From NCBI GenBank assembly GCA_964229355.1, contig CAXRDE010000005.1, positions 248,001 through 312,000 on the forward strand: DNA of 64,000 nucleotides, given 5' to 3'. The position numbers and the translations under genes are program-made. This document shows positions 17,693 through 26,764 of the stretch, piece after piece. Below the pieces are notes generated by a model, which ran no database searches, was not told where the DNA came from, and saw nothing but the letters and a program-made list of their open reading frames with translations. The stretch is from CAXRDE01 sp964229355 (GTDB lineage: Bacteria; Cyanobacteriota; Sericytochromatia; UBA7694). Positions within the stretch are counted from its first letter, which is position 1, and the number at the start of each line of letters is the position of its first letter.

Positions 17693-18849
17693 TTTTCTTC
17701 AATTCCTCTCCGTGCAAGTCCAATCGCTGTAGCAAACAGAGGCGCGTTTTCATTGAGGTAAGCAGCTGAAAACGTCTCTTCATCAAACGAGAGTGAGCGA
17801 ATCGGGTTACTAATCTCCACATCCATACCGAGCTTATGGGCAAAATACTGGTCCAAGTTTTTAATCTTTGCACCACGATCTGACAAAATAAGCTGCTGAA
17901 TGCGCATATATTCTTGTTGTGACTGATGAAAATAATCAATTGATTTGTTGATCTCACCGGTCAATTCTTGAAGGAGCATGCGAATTTCATCGGCGGCCTG
18001 CTCCACCATAGGATCTTCAAAGGTTTCATCTCCCACCACGGGAATCACCAGCTTATCAAACAAGGCCACGGCTTCTTGCAGCTCTAAGCCCATGCCGCTG
18101 GCAATGGTTTCGATCATGGTACTGCTTCCCAAAGGAATGCTTCGGGAGAAAAGGGGCGCACCATTTTGAACCACATTCAGGTCGGTAGTTTCACCGCGGA
18201 TGAGAATCAAGACATTCAGTTGTTGCTCTTCACCCTCTTCCTGGGCCAGCTGCTCTTCAATGGAGCGCATGACCGCAAAAGAAGCCACGTCTACCGCCAC
18301 CAGATTGAGATCAGCCTGGGTAAAGGTTTCGATATAGGTGTCAATTAACTGCTTCTGGGCAGTCACCAGCAACACATCATATTTGCTCATATTGTCTTCT
18401 TCCACGGTACCCGTGACCTGAAAATCAATGTAAACATCTTGAATGGGGAAAGGAATGTAGCGTTCTGCATCGTGCATCACGACTTCCTGGAGTTCTTTAA
18501 TGGGAATCGCAGGAAACTTAATGCGGGGACGAATAATGGCAGCCTGACCTGACACAGCGGTAATGACCTTGCGGGATTTGAACTGATGTTCATCTAAGAG
18601 GTTTTTGATGGCCTCTGCCACCCGAATACTGTCCACCACCTCACCGTCTCGCACGGCACCTTCAGGGGTTTCTTTAAGGGCCAGGCGCACAATTTCATAT
18701 TGCCCAGGCTGGTTTTGAATTTCCGCCAGTTCCGCTGCAATAATGAACTCATTGGTGATGTCGATACCAATGGGCGGTTCTTTAGAAAAACGATTGGAAA
18801 AAGCTCGAAGGAGACCCTTCGTATTGATTTCACGACCAAATAAGTTCAT
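17689..18849 (-). CDS. pilM: Type IV pilus actin-like ATPase PilM
   Basis: 386 aa cytoplasmic protein of the FtsA/actin-like fold; binds the N-terminal tail of PilN and links the motor ATPase to the inner-membrane complex. Visible are the phosphate-1 segment GIDITNEFIIAAEL near residue 27, the HDAERYIPFPIQDVYIDFQV block and the later FSRSIPLGSSTM segment. Size is close to the usual 350 aa. It begins 37 bases after the pilD stop. Confidence 0.88.
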   Translation of the reverse strand: MNLFGREINTKGLLRAFSNRFSKEPPIGIDITNEFIIAAELAEIQNQPGQYEIVRLALKETPEGAVRDGEVVDSIRVAEAIKNLLDEHQFKSRKVITAVSGQAAIIRPRIKFPAIPIKELQEVVMHDAERYIPFPIQDVYIDFQVTGTVEEDNMSKYDVLLVTAQKQLIDTYIETFTQADLNLVAVDVASFAVMRSIEEQLAQEEGEEQQLNVLILIRGETTDLNVVQNGAPLFSRSIPLGSSTMIETIASGMGLELQEAVALFDKLVIPVVGDETFEDPMVEQAADEIRMLLQELTGEINKSIDYFHQSQQEYMRIQQLILSDRGAKIKNLDQYFAHKLGMDVEISNPIRSLSFDEETFSAAYLNENAPLFATAIGLARRGIEEN

Positions 18850-18886
18850 TTTTTCTTCTTTAAAGCCTCTTGCTTTGCTTTATAGT

Positions 18887-19825
18887 TCATACGGGTGACA
18901 AGGCTGATTTACCAATATACCACGCCCATAGATGTTCCCCAAACGCCATGGAGAGCAACATACCCACCACCAAAAAGGGGCCAAAAGGAAATGGCTTGCT
19001 TTCACCCTGGCGCATCATGAGCACAACACCCATAATACTTCCTGTGACAAAGGCTATGGCCAGCGCCACCAATAATTGTTCAGGACCCAACCAAACACCC
19101 ATAAGAACGGCCAGCTTGATATCGCCGCCGCCCATGCCCTGTTTTTTGAGAAGCAGTAAGCTTAAAAGCGAAACACCCTCAAAGAAACACCAGGCAATCA
19201 GGCCACCGATCAGTGCCCAACCCAAATTGGCTTTAGACCCATTATATAGGATCCCTAAAAAAATGCTTGGGTATGTCATCACATTGAAGACAAACTGGGT
19301 ATCCAAATCGATCCAAAAGATAGCCCAAATCAGGCTCACAAGGGGCAGCCAGAAAAGCAAGTCGCTCCATTGGGGATAGAGAAAGTAGGTGTAGACAAAA
19401 AGCAAACCCGTCAAAGCTTCAATCAAGGGATAACGAAAACTATAAGACGCTTTACAATGCCGACAGCGCCCCCCCAGCAGAAACCAGCTCAAAATCGGTA
19501 AATTATCGTACCAGGCAATATCTTTTTGACAGTGCCCACAACGAGACCCCGGAAAAGAAATGCCTTTCAGCACATGAAAAGCTTCTACCCAAAAATCCTT
19601 GAACGGATAGAGCAACGTATAAAGCACATCAGAAAAGAAATACTTTAAGGTAAACCATACTCTGGGCAGCAGGGCATCCGGAATTTCAGGACTTTCCGGT
19701 TCTTCATCTTCTTCGGCCCAACCTGCCAATAAAATCACAGGGGTACGGTAAATTACCACGTTCAAGAAACTACCGATGAGGGCTCCAAAAACAAACAGAA
19801 ACCACGGGTTTGCAGCGTTCAACAT
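18887..19825 (-). CDS. pilD: Prepilin peptidase PilD (leader peptidase/N-methyltransferase)
   Basis: 312 aa polytopic inner-membrane aspartyl protease that cleaves and N-methylates prepilins. The two CxxC pairs of the cytoplasmic zinc loop (CGHC, CRHC), the first catalytic Asp block (WIDLDTQ) and the GxGD block (GMGGGDIKL) are present. Two oddities: about 70 residues with an acidic patch (EEDEEPESPE) separate the first helix from the zinc loop, more than usual, and the LPD part of the first active-site motif is replaced by VFN. It is the first gene of the pil operon and has a good promoter upstream. Confidence 0.87.
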   Translation of the reverse strand: MLNAANPWFLFVFGALIGSFLNVVIYRTPVILLAGWAEEDEEPESPEIPDALLPRVWFTLKYFFSDVLYTLLYPFKDFWVEAFHVLKGISFPGSRCGHCQKDIAWYDNLPILSWFLLGGRCRHCKASYSFRYPLIEALTGLLFVYTYFLYPQWSDLLFWLPLVSLIWAIFWIDLDTQFVFNVMTYPSIFLGILYNGSKANLGWALIGGLIAWCFFEGVSLLSLLLLKKQGMGGGDIKLAVLMGVWLGPEQLLVALAIAFVTGSIMGVVLMMRQGESKPFPFGPFLVVGMLLSMAFGEHLWAWYIGKSALSPV

Positions 19826-19859
19826 TTAATCATACACAGCGCTCACTCTAAAAAATCAC

Positions 19860-19892
19860 GGGGGACAGGGTCAGATCCTTAATAAATCTTAA
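19860..19892. repeat. Possible REP-like element in the pilD leader
   Basis: The 33-base stretch begins GGGGGACAGGGTCAGATCC and continues AT-rich. Strings of this kind recur in many bacterial genomes as REP-like elements linked to REP-associated tyrosine transposases. This is from memory of similar strings; only one copy is seen in the window. It would lie in the untranslated leader of the pil operon. Confidence 0.3.
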
Positions 19893-19895
19893 CAA

Positions 19896-19926
19896 AGTAT
19901 ACCACACCCGTGGAAAATGTCGTCAA
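19896..19926 (-). promoter_or_regulatory. Promoter of the pil operon
   Basis: On the minus strand TTGACG, a 19-base spacer and TATACT preceded by TGG (extended -10). Transcription would start near 19889, leaving a leader of about 64 bases before pilD. The -35 overlaps the last codons of the preceding methyltransferase gene. Confidence 0.55.
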
Positions 19927-21158
19927 GCTTTTTCTCCGGGATTGTGATAGGGATGACTGGCTCGCAAAAAATCCACCAATTGCCCCTGATGCTCAATCCA
20001 TAAGGCTTGATAAGGCAATTGTCGTCGCTCAATCTCCTGGTAAATATCGTGGGCCCGCCACTGGGGTGGAATGACTATGTGAGCGGGTTCACGGTGTTCA
20101 AGGGTCTGGGGATCATGAATTTTGTAAGCTGTGCCCGGCACAAAGGTCCCCACTTTATCGGAGTCAGAGTCCACCACATAGAGATGAGCCTGGGTTAAGC
20201 GAAAGTGATGAATAAAGGCAGCTGCTTTACCCGTCCCCCCCCAGACCACCACGGGAGCTCCGGCATCCAGGTCAAGAAACATACGGTGCACCTGCGCCTG
20301 GGAACACTCGGTTTGACGGGTGAAGCTGAGGGTTTCACTTACCAATTGACGGGTTTGATGATCTTCTAAGGAGACCAAACCATAAATGACTTCGTCGTTG
20401 TAGCCCAGCTCCACAAAGCGCACCTGACCCGGCAATTGGCTAAGTAAAGTACGAAATGAGTGTTGGGTAAAATGGGAGTTGTGCTCATAATACAGATCTT
20501 CAATACGACCGTAGGCCAGCACCCGGTCAATACAAGGCACCTCAAAACAAAGGGAGCTGTGGATGCCGTGTACAGCACTGTAGAAGGCAATTTCTTGCAC
20601 AAAAGCCAGCGGATTCATGAGGTGCTCTAACACATGACGGCTCAGCACCAGATCCGGGCGCAAATCAGCCATGTGCTGTGCAGGCACAAACAGCTCGGCC
20701 CGGCGCTCAATACGATCGTACTGTGCGGCGTGATCTGGATTTTGATTGGGGTCAAAACCAATAAAACGCCCGGAAGGACAGGCCTCAGCCAGCGCTTGCA
20801 AAAAAGCGCCTTCGCCACAGCCAATTTCGACCACCACAGGGTTTGCTGGCAGATAGGCCCGTAATTTTTGGATCAAATGCTGGGTATGCGCCTGCCACAA
20901 GGGACTTGCATTGTACATGCGATTGGGGTGATCAATATACGGTACTTCGGCGTAGGAAAAGTCGCGGTTATAAATATGACCGCAGCGCACACAACGCACG
21001 AAGTAAAGCGAAAAACGCGCCAGGGCCAGAGAGGCTTCGGCACTCTCTGGCCAGGCCAAAGTCGCTAGCGGCTGCTGTTGCCCATCAAATGCTGGCATGG
21101 CCCATAAAAAGCCACAAGCCAGGCAGTTGTGCTGCAAGAGCGCCGGTAAGGAACTCAT
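19923..21158 (-). CDS. SAM-dependent C-methyltransferase with zinc-binding N-terminus
   Basis: 411 aa. Cys pairs CLAC (12-15) and CVRC (about 55-58) form the zinc-binding N-terminal domain; a class I methyltransferase domain follows with SAM motif VVEIGCGEGAF (about 108-118) and FDPNQN; the C-terminal part has WGGTGKAAAF and VVDSDSDKVG, as in the third domain of sugar C-methyltransferases such as TylC3. The likely substrate is an NDP-sugar or related metabolite. It overlaps nuoI by four bases (ATGA), so it is translated with complex I genes although no functional link is obvious. Confidence 0.78.
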   Translation of the reverse strand: MSSLPALLQHNCLACGFLWAMPAFDGQQQPLATLAWPESAEASLALARFSLYFVRCVRCGHIYNRDFSYAEVPYIDHPNRMYNASPLWQAHTQHLIQKLRAYLPANPVVVEIGCGEGAFLQALAEACPSGRFIGFDPNQNPDHAAQYDRIERRAELFVPAQHMADLRPDLVLSRHVLEHLMNPLAFVQEIAFYSAVHGIHSSLCFEVPCIDRVLAYGRIEDLYYEHNSHFTQHSFRTLLSQLPGQVRFVELGYNDEVIYGLVSLEDHQTRQLVSETLSFTRQTECSQAQVHRMFLDLDAGAPVVVWGGTGKAAAFIHHFRLTQAHLYVVDSDSDKVGTFVPGTAYKIHDPQTLEHREPAHIVIPPQWRAHDIYQEIERRQLPYQALWIEHQGQLVDFLRASHPYHNPGEKA

Positions 21159-21742
21159 GAGGCCGATGAGCCACCCGGATGGTACATCTGAGGTTGCGCG
21201 CTTTCAGGCAGCGGGGGCATCCCCTGTTTGGGACGGGCTTCGCTGGGATCTTGCGGCTCAATTTGCAATAATTGCTCTTTGTTGATCACAAAGTCTTCAC
21301 GCTTGGTGGCAAAAATCGTGTAAATGCCAGAATCCATACGAATCGCATCACAAGGACAGGCTTCTACGCAATACCCACAGTAGACACAGCGCAGTAAGTC
21401 AATTTCAAAGGTTTGCGGAAACTTTTCAATGCTGTCGTTATCGTGTTCGGCGGCCTCAATATGAATACAATTGGCGGGGCACACAGTGGCACACATCATA
21501 CAGGCCACACATTTGACACTGCCATCGTCGCGCTGGGTCAAGCGGTGCTTACCGCGATACCCCTTGGGCATGACCTTCTTTTTATCGGGGTACTCCACCA
21601 CGGGCATTTTGGCACCGCCAATGAGGTTGGCCAATAGGTGCTTCAGGGTGATGCTCATGCCCTGGAAAATGGGCAATAAATAGGTGCGCTCCCAAAAATT
21701 GAGCGCTTCTCGCTTCACTTTTCTTACAGGTACGTCTTTCAT
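21155..21742 (-). CDS. nuoI: NADH-quinone oxidoreductase subunit I
   Basis: 195 aa peripheral-arm subunit carrying clusters N6a and N6b. Two 4Fe-4S motifs CxxCxxCxxxCP are intact: CVACMMCATVCP and CVYCGYCVEACP. The N-terminus is amphipathic, as in bacterial NuoI. It overlaps nuoH by four bases. The C-terminal 25 residues are Pro/Glu-rich and probably disordered. Confidence 0.92.
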   Translation of the reverse strand: MKDVPVRKVKREALNFWERTYLLPIFQGMSITLKHLLANLIGGAKMPVVEYPDKKKVMPKGYRGKHRLTQRDDGSVKCVACMMCATVCPANCIHIEAAEHDNDSIEKFPQTFEIDLLRCVYCGYCVEACPCDAIRMDSGIYTIFATKREDFVINKEQLLQIEPQDPSEARPKQGMPPLPESAQPQMYHPGGSSAS

Positions 21743-23040
21743 GAGTTAAAGCCTCCGGTCAGGTAAATCATGATGCCAGTAATTAAAATATTGGCCAAAG
21801 CCACTGGCAACAAAGACTTCCACCCTAAAAACATCAGTTGATCGTAACGGAAGCGTGGCAAGGTCCAACGCACCCAAATAAACACAATACACATCAGCAT
21901 GGTTTTGACAGCAAAAGTACCCACTTGCATCAGTGCCGCAAACAAAGGACCGCCCCAGGCCTGAGGAAAAGGAATCAGAAAGGCCAGGCCCAGGGTAAGA
22001 AAAGCCCCCAATGCAGCCAGACTCAACACCACCGCATAGACCAGTGACTCTTTATCTCGCATGTCGCCATAATACCCATCGTTGCGTTTGAAAGCACGGT
22101 AGGCCCAGAGCGCCAGCAGGGCCAGCACGACACCTGCTCCGCCAATGACCACTTTGCTTAAGACGGCCGCATTGGCCACCAGCGTTGCCGTATCTAAAAA
22201 GGGAATTTGCCAGCCGCCAAAGAAGAGGGTAATAATCATGGCGGAAGCCACCACCATGGCCACGTACTCCGCCATAAAAAAGGTGCCAAACAGCATGCCG
22301 CTGTACTCGGTATGAAAGCCCGCCACCAGCTCTGATTCGCCTTCGGCCAGGTCAAAGGGGGCGCGGTTGGTTTCAGCAAAGGCACAAATAATAAAAACAA
22401 TGGCAGCCAGAGGTTGAATAAAAATGCCCCAGCGCGGTAAAAAGCCAAAGATTAGCTCGCCCTGTTGCTGCACAATATCGTTCAGGTGCACGGTACCAAA
22501 AGCCATAATTAAGCCAATCACCGAAAGCCCTAAAGGCAATTCATAAGAAATCAGCTGGGCGCTGGAACGCACGCCGCCCAGCAGCGAATATTTATTGTTC
22601 GAAGCCCAACCTGCCAACACCACACCGTAGACCATCAGCGAGGTCATGGCGAAGTACCACAACAAGCCCGCATCAATGTTTAAGGCCTGCATCGAAATAC
22701 TCCAGCCCGGCAAGTGAATCACATCAGCAAAGGGCACCACAGGCAGCACGATCAAAGAAACAGCGGCAATAATCACGGGCGCAGCCAAATAGTGAAACAT
22801 ACGCACGTTGCGCGGAATCAATTGCTCTTTGGAGAGCATTTTAAAGGTGTCGGCAAACAAATGCACCAATCCACCCAAACGAATAAAGCCAATGGCCGCA
22901 CGGTTGGGACCCGGACGATCCTGAATTAAGGCGGAAACTTTACGTTCTAACCACACCAATAAAGGCACCAAAGACAGAGGGAACAAAACAAACACAAGGA
23001 CCTTGACCAGGACCACCAGTACTTCAATCAACGAGCTCAT
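21739..23040 (-). CDS. nuoH: NADH-quinone oxidoreductase subunit H
   Basis: 433 aa membrane subunit forming the quinone-binding chamber of complex I. Family motifs are visible: QDRPGPNR near residue 40, AFAETNRAPFDLAEGESELV and GFHTEYSG. It is about 100 residues longer than E. coli NuoH (325 aa), mainly through extra segments in the C-terminal half (between the 260s and 350s). It overlaps nuoG and nuoI by four bases each. Confidence 0.92.
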   Translation of the reverse strand: MSSLIEVLVVLVKVLVFVLFPLSLVPLLVWLERKVSALIQDRPGPNRAAIGFIRLGGLVHLFADTFKMLSKEQLIPRNVRMFHYLAAPVIIAAVSLIVLPVVPFADVIHLPGWSISMQALNIDAGLLWYFAMTSLMVYGVVLAGWASNNKYSLLGGVRSSAQLISYELPLGLSVIGLIMAFGTVHLNDIVQQQGELIFGFLPRWGIFIQPLAAIVFIICAFAETNRAPFDLAEGESELVAGFHTEYSGMLFGTFFMAEYVAMVVASAMIITLFFGGWQIPFLDTATLVANAAVLSKVVIGGAGVVLALLALWAYRAFKRNDGYYGDMRDKESLVYAVVLSLAALGAFLTLGLAFLIPFPQAWGGPLFAALMQVGTFAVKTMLMCIVFIWVRWTLPRFRYDQLMFLGWKSLLPVALANILITGIMIYLTGGFNS

Positions 23041-24623
23041 GCGTTCACCTCCACGGGCGCTTCTTCAGCCACCGGCTCGGGGGGCACCAAAGACAAGCCC
23101 GTATCTGGGATCTCATAAAAGGTTAACGCCGCCAGGCGTTCGACCTTGGTATTCATGAGACTCCAGACGTCTTCGACATCCTGGTACAAAGGCGCGGCGG
23201 TCAGCACCGGCGCAAACATGCCCGCAATCAGTTTCCAGGCAGGACGAGCTGAAGAGAGGGCAAAATAAGCCTGATTGACCTTTTGCAAGCGCTGCTCACC
23301 GTTGATATACGTGGCGTCTTGCTCGGCATGAGCCGTGATGGGCAAGGTGACATCGGCTTCTAAAGCCAGGGTGGTTTGATGCACACCCAAATGAATGACC
23401 TGCTTATTCACAAGAAGTTTGCGCAACGCTTCGCTGTCCGCGTCCAGGCTAATGACCAGTTTCACTTCATCATTCTGCAGTTCAGACTCCAGCACCGCAC
23501 GGTTTCTCGAGATGTCGAGCAGTTTTAAACCGGCGGTATTGGGGGTCTTATCGGCAGTGCGTAAAAAGTCATCCCCTTCTCCCACATGCTCATAATTATG
23601 GCTGTACACCGCTTCAGAGCCCACGCCTTGCAGCATGAGGTGTTTGAGCATAAAGTTATCTTCTAAAGAAGCCGTTGAACTGGCCACCGCCACAATGGCG
23701 TTTTTACCGTGGGTTTGCAGGGTGGACTGAATCAGCTCTGCGGCAGCCACCACGGCGGCCTCCACGGCACATTCAGCGCCTTTTTTCATGGCAATGTCTA
23801 AGCGATTTTCGTGGAGCGCCTTGTAACTCAGGCGGCCCTCATCACACATCCACCATTCGTTGACCTCAGCATTGTAGCGAGGGCGGTAGCGATAGGTGGT
23901 GGCGTTATCAAAATCCAGATAGACATTACACCCTTTTGAGCAGCCCGTGCACAAAGAGGTGGTGGTGGATAAAAACCATACCCGCTTTTTAAAGCGAAAG
24001 TCTTTACTGGTCAAAGCCCCCACAGGACAAATATCGACGACGTTGGCGGAATAAGGGTTATCGAGCTCGCGACCGGGGAAGGTATCAATGCGGCTTTTTT
24101 CACCCCGTTGGGTGATCACCAGTTCGTGGGTGCCGGTCACTTCATCGCAGAAGCGCACACAGCGAGAGCAGAGAATACAGCGCTCCTGATCCAGTTTGAC
24201 CAGAGGTCCTACATCCACGGCCTTGGCCTTGTGAACTTTGGGTACCGTCGAACGGTTGGTATAAAGACCGTAGTCCATATAATAGTCTTGCAGTCCGCAC
24301 TCGCCAGCCTGATCACAGATCGGACAGTCAATGGGGTGGTTCAACAGCAAGAACTCCATGACACCCTGGCGCATTTTTTTGACATTGTCATTTTCCACCA
24401 GGAACTCCATGCCGTCGCCCACCATGGTATTACACGCAATGGTGGCCATGACACCCCGTGGACCCTTTTGTTCCACAAGGCACATACGGCAGTTCCCGGA
24501 GACGCTTAAGCCGGGGTGATAGCAATAGTGCGGAATCGTAATTCCGACACTGGCAGCGGCCTGAATAAGATTTTGGCCTGCTTCAACTTCATATTCAACA
24601 TCATCTATTTTAATGGTGGGCAT
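23037..24623 (-). CDS. nuoG: NADH-quinone oxidoreductase subunit G, short form
   Basis: 528 aa from the ATG at 24623; a TTG start at 24635 is less likely. It carries the 2Fe-2S ligands (CYHPGLSVSGNCRMC), the His-Cys 4Fe-4S segment (CPICDQAGECGLQDY), the 4Fe-4S pattern CILCSRCVRFC with CPVGAL, and a further CTGCSKGC. The molybdopterin-oxidoreductase-like domain that follows is short and degenerate: the whole protein is far below the 900 aa of E. coli NuoG. The frame is continuous, so this looks like a genuine short form rather than a broken gene. nuoE/F and the other complex I genes are not adjacent. Confidence 0.88.
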   Translation of the reverse strand: MPTIKIDDVEYEVEAGQNLIQAAASVGITIPHYCYHPGLSVSGNCRMCLVEQKGPRGVMATIACNTMVGDGMEFLVENDNVKKMRQGVMEFLLLNHPIDCPICDQAGECGLQDYYMDYGLYTNRSTVPKVHKAKAVDVGPLVKLDQERCILCSRCVRFCDEVTGTHELVITQRGEKSRIDTFPGRELDNPYSANVVDICPVGALTSKDFRFKKRVWFLSTTTSLCTGCSKGCNVYLDFDNATTYRYRPRYNAEVNEWWMCDEGRLSYKALHENRLDIAMKKGAECAVEAAVVAAAELIQSTLQTHGKNAIVAVASSTASLEDNFMLKHLMLQGVGSEAVYSHNYEHVGEGDDFLRTADKTPNTAGLKLLDISRNRAVLESELQNDEVKLVISLDADSEALRKLLVNKQVIHLGVHQTTLALEADVTLPITAHAEQDATYINGEQRLQKVNQAYFALSSARPAWKLIAGMFAPVLTAAPLYQDVEDVWSLMNTKVERLAALTFYEIPDTGLSLVPPEPVAEEAPVEVNA

Positions 24624-24664
24624 GGCTGAAATCAATCTTTTCTTTAACTTCTGATTAAGTCGAA

Positions 24665-24709
24665 CCCCATTCTAACACAGGATCAGGATCAAACTGTGTG
24701 AGAATGGGG
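24665..24709. terminator. Long hairpin between helicase and nuoG
   Basis: CCCCATTCT (24665-24673) pairs with AGAATGGGG (24701-24709), one mismatch, then ACACAG with CTGTGT, around a 13-base loop. The stem has 15 pairs in 16 positions. It lies after the helicase stop on the minus strand and before nuoG. There is no T-run, so it may be a factor-dependent terminator, an mRNA processing or stability element, or a protein-binding palindrome. Confidence 0.5.
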
Positions 24710-24730
24710 AACAACGGCAGCATCAGGGCT

Positions 24731-26668
24731 TTAGAAACCTTTGCGGTGCTGCTTCTTATTTTTTTTACGCGGGGGTTTATCGTGGGCAAATTTTCCCCGT
24801 TTTGGCAAGGGGGGCAGCTTGCTACGGCGCGGAGGACGGCCACTCTTTTCGCGTTCTCCGCCATAGCTATTGCCACCACCACCGGTGTCACGGCGTAAGC
24901 GCAGGGGTTGACCCGACACTTCGGTTTTAGACAGCGATTGCAAAAGCTCTTTTTCTTGTGCCTGAGGAAGATCCACCAGACTAAAGTCTGTGAAAATTTT
25001 AATGCGTCCAATACGCCGGCTGTGAATATTACCTTCGTTGGCAATGGCCCCTACGATTTGACTGGGGTTGGCGCCATGACGGCGGCCCACTTCCACACGA
25101 TAGGTCACAAGGCCTTTGTCTAAATCTTCGCGATCTTCACGGCTGGTGGCCGCTTTTTTGCGACTCTTCTTATTCAGCAGTGCTTTTTCTACGGGCTCAG
25201 ACACTTCTGGCGGATCAGGAGGCAATAAAAAGCCTTTTCCACCCTGTGCCAGGTAAGCCAGTGCACCAGCCACCTCTTCGAGTTCCACGTCGTTTTCACG
25301 CACGTATTCCATGACCATGTATTTAAAGAAATCAATGTCTTTTTCAAGGGAGCGGGTGATCTGGCTTTCAAAACGTTGAATCCGCTTCTGGTTAATGGAC
25401 TCCGCATCAGGCAGCTCTAAGGTCTCAAAGGTAGACCCCGCATGACTTTGTAAGTTGCGCAGCAAGTGCATTTCACTGCGGTTCACAAAGAGAATGGCGT
25501 CACCCGTACGTCCGGCACGGCCCGTACGGCCAATCCGGTGCACATAGGACTCGCGGTCAAAGGGAATATCGTAGTTGATGACGTGGCTAATACGCTGTAC
25601 ATCAAGACCTCGGGCCGCCACATCGGTGGCCACCACAATGTCTAGCTTACCGCTACGCAAACGCTCCACGGTATGCTCCCGCTGGTTTTGAGGCATATCT
25701 CCATTCAACGGTGCCGAAGAGAGACCTTTGTTGGCCAGGAAGTCAGAAACCTTCACGGTATCTGATTTGGTGCGCACGAAAATCAAAACGCCGTCGGTAT
25801 CTTCACCTTCCAGCAGACGGACCAGGGCCGTGCGCTTATCAAAACCACGCACCAGCCACCAGCGTTGGCGAATGGTATCTGCGGTCAACTGTTTGGATTC
25901 AATATGAATTTCCACAGGGTTTTCGAGGTATTTACGGGCCAGGCGGTGAATAGCGCTGGGCATGGTAGCTGAAAACAAAGCCAGTTGGCGCTCATCGGGA
26001 ATTTGATCCAGCACCCACTCCACGTCTTCAATAAAGCCCATACGCAGCATTTCATCGGCTTCATCGAGCACCAGGGTTTGTAGATTATCTACATCTAAAG
26101 AGCCCTTGCGCATGTGATCCATCACGCGACCGGGGGTACCCACAACGATCTGAGCACCCTGGCGCAGCTGACGCAGTTGGCTCTCGTAGCCCTGGCCACC
26201 GTAAAGGGTGGCCATACGTAAACCTGATAAGCCGTGGCCATAGGTGGAAAAAGCTTCAGACACCTGAATCGCCAACTCACGGGTGGGGGTGAGCACGAGA
26301 ATTTGAGGGTGCTTGAGTTTGGTGTTTAAACCCGCCAGCAAAGGCAGAGCAAAAGCGGCCGTTTTACCGGTACCTGTTTGGGCCTGTCCCAACACATCGC
26401 GACCCGACAAAACGTGGGGAATCATGGCTTCCTGAATGGGGGTGGGCTCGGTATAGCCAGAATTTTCAATGGCAGCTAAAATGGAAGCAGGTAAATCAAA
26501 TTGCGCAAAACCTTTGGCTTTCTCTACAGGAGCCTCTGTAACGACGACAGACTGGGTCACGGGCTCACTGGGTTCAAAGGTGCGGGGGGCGGCCATACCC
26601 AGAGGGGTAGGCGCAGCGGCAGGTGCAGCGTTATCGGCGGCATCAGCCAGGGGGGAATGTAAAGTCAT
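24731..26668 (-). CDS. deaD: DEAD-box RNA helicase, CsdA/DeaD type
   Basis: 645 aa from the ATG at 26668, which has GGA 9 bases upstream; an ATG at 26686 has no ribosome site. Motifs: Q motif (FAQFDLPASIL, TPIQ), Walker A AQTGTGKT near 95, DEAD near 200, SATMP and HRIGRTGRAGRTG. After the RecA-like domains comes a DbpA-type RNA-binding domain (VEVGRRHGANPSQIVGAI) and a basic Arg/Lys/Gly-rich tail. Such helicases unwind structured RNA during ribosome assembly and in the cold. A Pro/Ala-rich N-terminal extension of about 65 residues precedes the core. Confidence 0.9.
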   Translation of the reverse strand: MTLHSPLADAADNAAPAAAPTPLGMAAPRTFEPSEPVTQSVVVTEAPVEKAKGFAQFDLPASILAAIENSGYTEPTPIQEAMIPHVLSGRDVLGQAQTGTGKTAAFALPLLAGLNTKLKHPQILVLTPTRELAIQVSEAFSTYGHGLSGLRMATLYGGQGYESQLRQLRQGAQIVVGTPGRVMDHMRKGSLDVDNLQTLVLDEADEMLRMGFIEDVEWVLDQIPDERQLALFSATMPSAIHRLARKYLENPVEIHIESKQLTADTIRQRWWLVRGFDKRTALVRLLEGEDTDGVLIFVRTKSDTVKVSDFLANKGLSSAPLNGDMPQNQREHTVERLRSGKLDIVVATDVAARGLDVQRISHVINYDIPFDRESYVHRIGRTGRAGRTGDAILFVNRSEMHLLRNLQSHAGSTFETLELPDAESINQKRIQRFESQITRSLEKDIDFFKYMVMEYVRENDVELEEVAGALAYLAQGGKGFLLPPDPPEVSEPVEKALLNKKSRKKAATSREDREDLDKGLVTYRVEVGRRHGANPSQIVGAIANEGNIHSRRIGRIKIFTDFSLVDLPQAQEKELLQSLSKTEVSGQPLRLRRDTGGGGNSYGGEREKSGRPPRRSKLPPLPKRGKFAHDKPPRKKNKKQHRKGF

Positions 26669-26719
26669 AAAAGTATCCAAAATCATATAAAAAATACTGA
26701 AAGCGTTTGCTTAGAAATT

Positions 26720-26747
26720 AAAATAGGGTGAAAAAGTTCTGTGACAA
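26720..26747 (-). promoter_or_regulatory. Promoter of the DEAD-box helicase gene
   Basis: Minus strand TTGTCA, 16-base spacer, TATTTT. Expected transcription start near 26713 gives a leader of about 45 bases. The hexamers and spacing are good; cold regulation would be typical of the family but is not visible here. Confidence 0.5.
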
Positions 26748-26764
26748 CAGGTTTTCAGATATAT

